NCBI GenBank assembly: GCA_030407315.1
Contig: JALQPE010002338.1
Location: 1 to 64,000 of the forward strand
Direction: 5' to 3'
Length of the DNA stretch: 64,000 nt
From: Asparagopsis taxiformis
Taxonomy: Eukaryota; Rhodophyta; Florideophyceae; Bonnemaisoniales; Bonnemaisoniaceae
The notes under the pieces were generated by a model. It was not told the DNA's origin. It made no database searches and saw only the letters and a list, made by a program, of their open reading frames with translations. This document shows, in pieces, positions 61,749-64,000 of the stretch; the first letter of the stretch is position 1; the number at the start of each line of letters is the position of its first letter. Both the position numbers and the translations under genes were made by a program.

Positions 61749-64000
61749 GGCTGGGCGAGGTGGGGCGCGGCGGGCGGCGGTGGCTAGGCGGTGTCGATTG
61801 TTGAGGTCGAAACGGAGGAGGGTGACGGGCCGTGCGGTTGAGATGGACAAGTTGATGGTGGGCTGGGGTTACGCGTTGTCTGTAACGACTGATAGGTGAG
61901 TGAAGTCAAGTGAGGGGGGCGAGTGCAAGTGGTTTAAGTAGGATTGCTGGTGCGAGAAAAATTGAGTAGAAATGGATTTGTCATAGTTGGGTTCATTCAA
62001 ACGGTGTTAGATTCGCGCCGTAAACAAGATGTGGTATATTGAAAAGCGATGATTGGCTACGTAGATTCATTAACATAAACGTGACTGCGCTCTCATCATA
62101 CGCTTTCTCTGGGGGTGCGCGCGGTGGAATTGGGCAGGTCATTCATTCAAACGATAACTAGAGAGCCAAAATGACGTAGATCATACTCGGGCATGATTTG
62201 AATCACGCTGATTGACACAACAGCAGTGAATTTTCGGTTGAGTTGTCTGGCGGCGCGGCGCGGCGGCGCGCGGCGCACCATACCATGCGACGCCACGCTG
62301 GGCGGCGTGAGCAAGCGTGCCTTAATGCTTCATTTCCACACACGTACTGCATCATACGTGTCTTCCTTCACTAGTGTACCGTTCAACTCGACTGCACTCG
62401 CTGTGCGACCTCACGCTGTGGACACTTTACATCACTTATTAACACGTGCGGTGCGTGACCGTTCCATAATTGTGCCCCGTATCACCCCTGGGACACGGCT
62501 CCAAAACCCTCGCGCGTCTACGTCGCTGCCCTGCACGCAATTCGCTTGGTGTTAGCCAATCACACGCGTGCCCACTGCAATTGCTTGCAGTCATTCGATT
62601 GCCTCATTGGGACTCCCAGTGCGTGTGACCCGATCGGTCCCCTTCCTTCGCTAACCATCAAATCACACGCCTCCAGTTGTGGACAACGAATCACCATCTG
62701 CGTTTTGCTGTAAAGAATGACGTTGTGCCAATTTCCTCCTTGCTGGACCTAATTCACCCGCTTACAGCACCATCTTGGAGGGTTACATTTTCGCCGAGTA
62801 ACGACTTACAACAACACAATCTAGGTTTGGGTAATACAGTGATGCATGGAAAACCGCGCAAGTAATTCATGAAAGAGTTAGGCCCCATTTGAAACGTTGC
62901 TGATTCGCTGGAATAAAGGTAGTACCATATATCAATGGCTGATATCGCAGCTTACCACAAATGATCACACTCCATTTCTCTCGCTCATAGACGCTGTCGC
63001 CGTGCACACTGAGCCACGCGCCTGCTGTGCTGCCCGACGAGACAGCCTGTGTTTCCACATACAAGTGTACCCTATGAACAGTCAGGGTGTTGCGAGAGGT
63101 TGCGTGTACTGTGCTGTACTGTACCACCATATCTCGATTTCTACGCACGGTCGTACGACCCACCGCTGCTGGCTGCTCTGCGCGATGCTATGCTACGCTG
63201 CGCTGCCTGTATGACAAGATAGCAGGAGGCAACGCCGCCGTACTGCGCAGCGCTGTGCAACACTACACTCGGCTTGGCACGCAGCGCGAGCTTCTCGTCG
63301 TTAATTCTCCTCCTGCGACTCGCTGCCTCCTCGCTAACGCACCCCTACTTCGCGAGACCGTTCACATGACAAGAGAAGTGCGCCACAGCGTGGCATATTG
63401 TTCATCCCTCCAGAGGTGCACGTCATCTCTCCAAACTTGAATTTCTCGTCTCATGGGACAATATTGCTCAACGTATATCATTACCGCACTGTCCATCCAT
63501 CCTTTAGCGCCCTAACAGCGACTTGGGTTGTGTAAATGTGCACAATTCACTTGCGACTCGCTTCGAAATGTCCCCAAATGACGAATGGAATGACATGTCC
63601 TGCTGCCACTTGAGGCAAGCTGATAATTCAAACGCATATATACAACTGTTGAGCTGTCAAGACGTGCAAAGTGGGTGCAATCCAACGTAAATGTGCTGCA
63701 ATGACGTCCGTCTTCAACTGTGCAATGTCCAACGCAGTGTCACGGCCACTTGAGTTGGGGAAAGGCGTTTATTCATTGTGGGTGCATTATAAGAAATTGA
63801 TGCAAATGCATGTCCAGCTACACGAGCTGCCGTTTCCGGCAACGATGTGCATGCAAGCACTCTCGCATGCGTACATACGTGCGTGCGTGGAGAGTGTGTG
63901 GATGTGAAGAAATGTAATTTCTGCGGGCAAGTGGCATTGCGTCCATTCCTACATCCAACATGTCAAAGAACTGGCTGGCTTGACGGGCGGGTTGAAGCGG
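61749..64000. other. 2.2-kb gene-poor region to the window end
   Basis: No supported gene or RNA. A GGCGC-rich run lies at about 62250-62277. Scattered open frames lack motifs. Confidence 0.5.
62250..62277. repeat. CGGCG-rich simple repeat
   Basis: An irregular GCGGC/GGCGC run resembles the repeat at 59392. Confidence 0.8.

Noticed and set aside
1..64000. CRISPR arrays, bacterial operons or rRNA genes
   Set aside because: No direct-repeat/spacer structure, Shine-Dalgarno-linked operons or rRNA signatures; the window is eukaryotic.

Overview
This is a stretch of eukaryotic nuclear genome, most likely from a red alga (Rhodophyta). Most genes have one exon; the two introns I can place confidently in conserved genes (RBX1, STT3) are 84-97 bp with GT-AG borders. 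Two genes encode predicted chloroplast proteins with simple, non-bipartite N-terminal transit peptides, one of them a PsbQ-prime-like lumenal protein with a twin-arginine signal. That implies a primary plastid. The species is not identifiable by reading alone.

The window has two parts. Positions 1 to about 16 kb are accessory, repeat-rich DNA. They hold a broken or multi-exon unknown gene (0.46-2.1 kb) and a block of about 6.3 kb bracketed on each side by two copies of an AT-rich palindrome (2.45-2.69 and 8.57-8.76 kb). Inside the block, two divergent genes share a promoter that contains a 32-bp hairpin. One encodes a very unusual ParB-like / DNA methyltransferase / SET-like fusion; the other, read in two frames, starts with a possible Tudor-like region. 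Next come a coiled-coil protein gene (9.0-10.6 kb), a dense TACTGCC/GGCAGTA array (10.9-11.2 kb), degenerate tandem repeats (13.0-13.8 kb) and a decayed Ty1/copia retrotransposon on the minus strand (about 15.5-14.0 kb).

From 16.8 kb to the end is an ordinary gene-bearing region. It encodes a bHLH-GAF regulator, the PsbQ-prime-like protein, two WS/DGAT acyltransferases enclosing two paralogous secreted basic eight-cysteine proteins, an XRCC3-like RAD51 paralog, an HHL1-like plastid protein, a 2077-residue XMAP215/MOR1 TOG protein, a small tail-anchored protein, a plastid-type site-2 protease, a two-finger C2H2 protein, RBX1, DNA ligase I, an alpha/beta hydrolase, a gamma-tubulin complex protein, CDT1, the oligosaccharyltransferase subunit STT3, a Ser/Pro-rich protein, a five-finger C2H2 protein and a small secreted Cys-containing protein.

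Several neighbours act in the cell-division cycle: DNA ligase I, CDT1, gamma-tubulin complex protein, XMAP215, and RBX1 (the RING subunit of the cullin ligases that in other eukaryotes destroy CDT1). E2F-like sites cluster upstream of DNA ligase I and between the gamma-tubulin complex protein and CDT1. The final 10 kb is gene-poor and contains GC-rich pentamer repeats.
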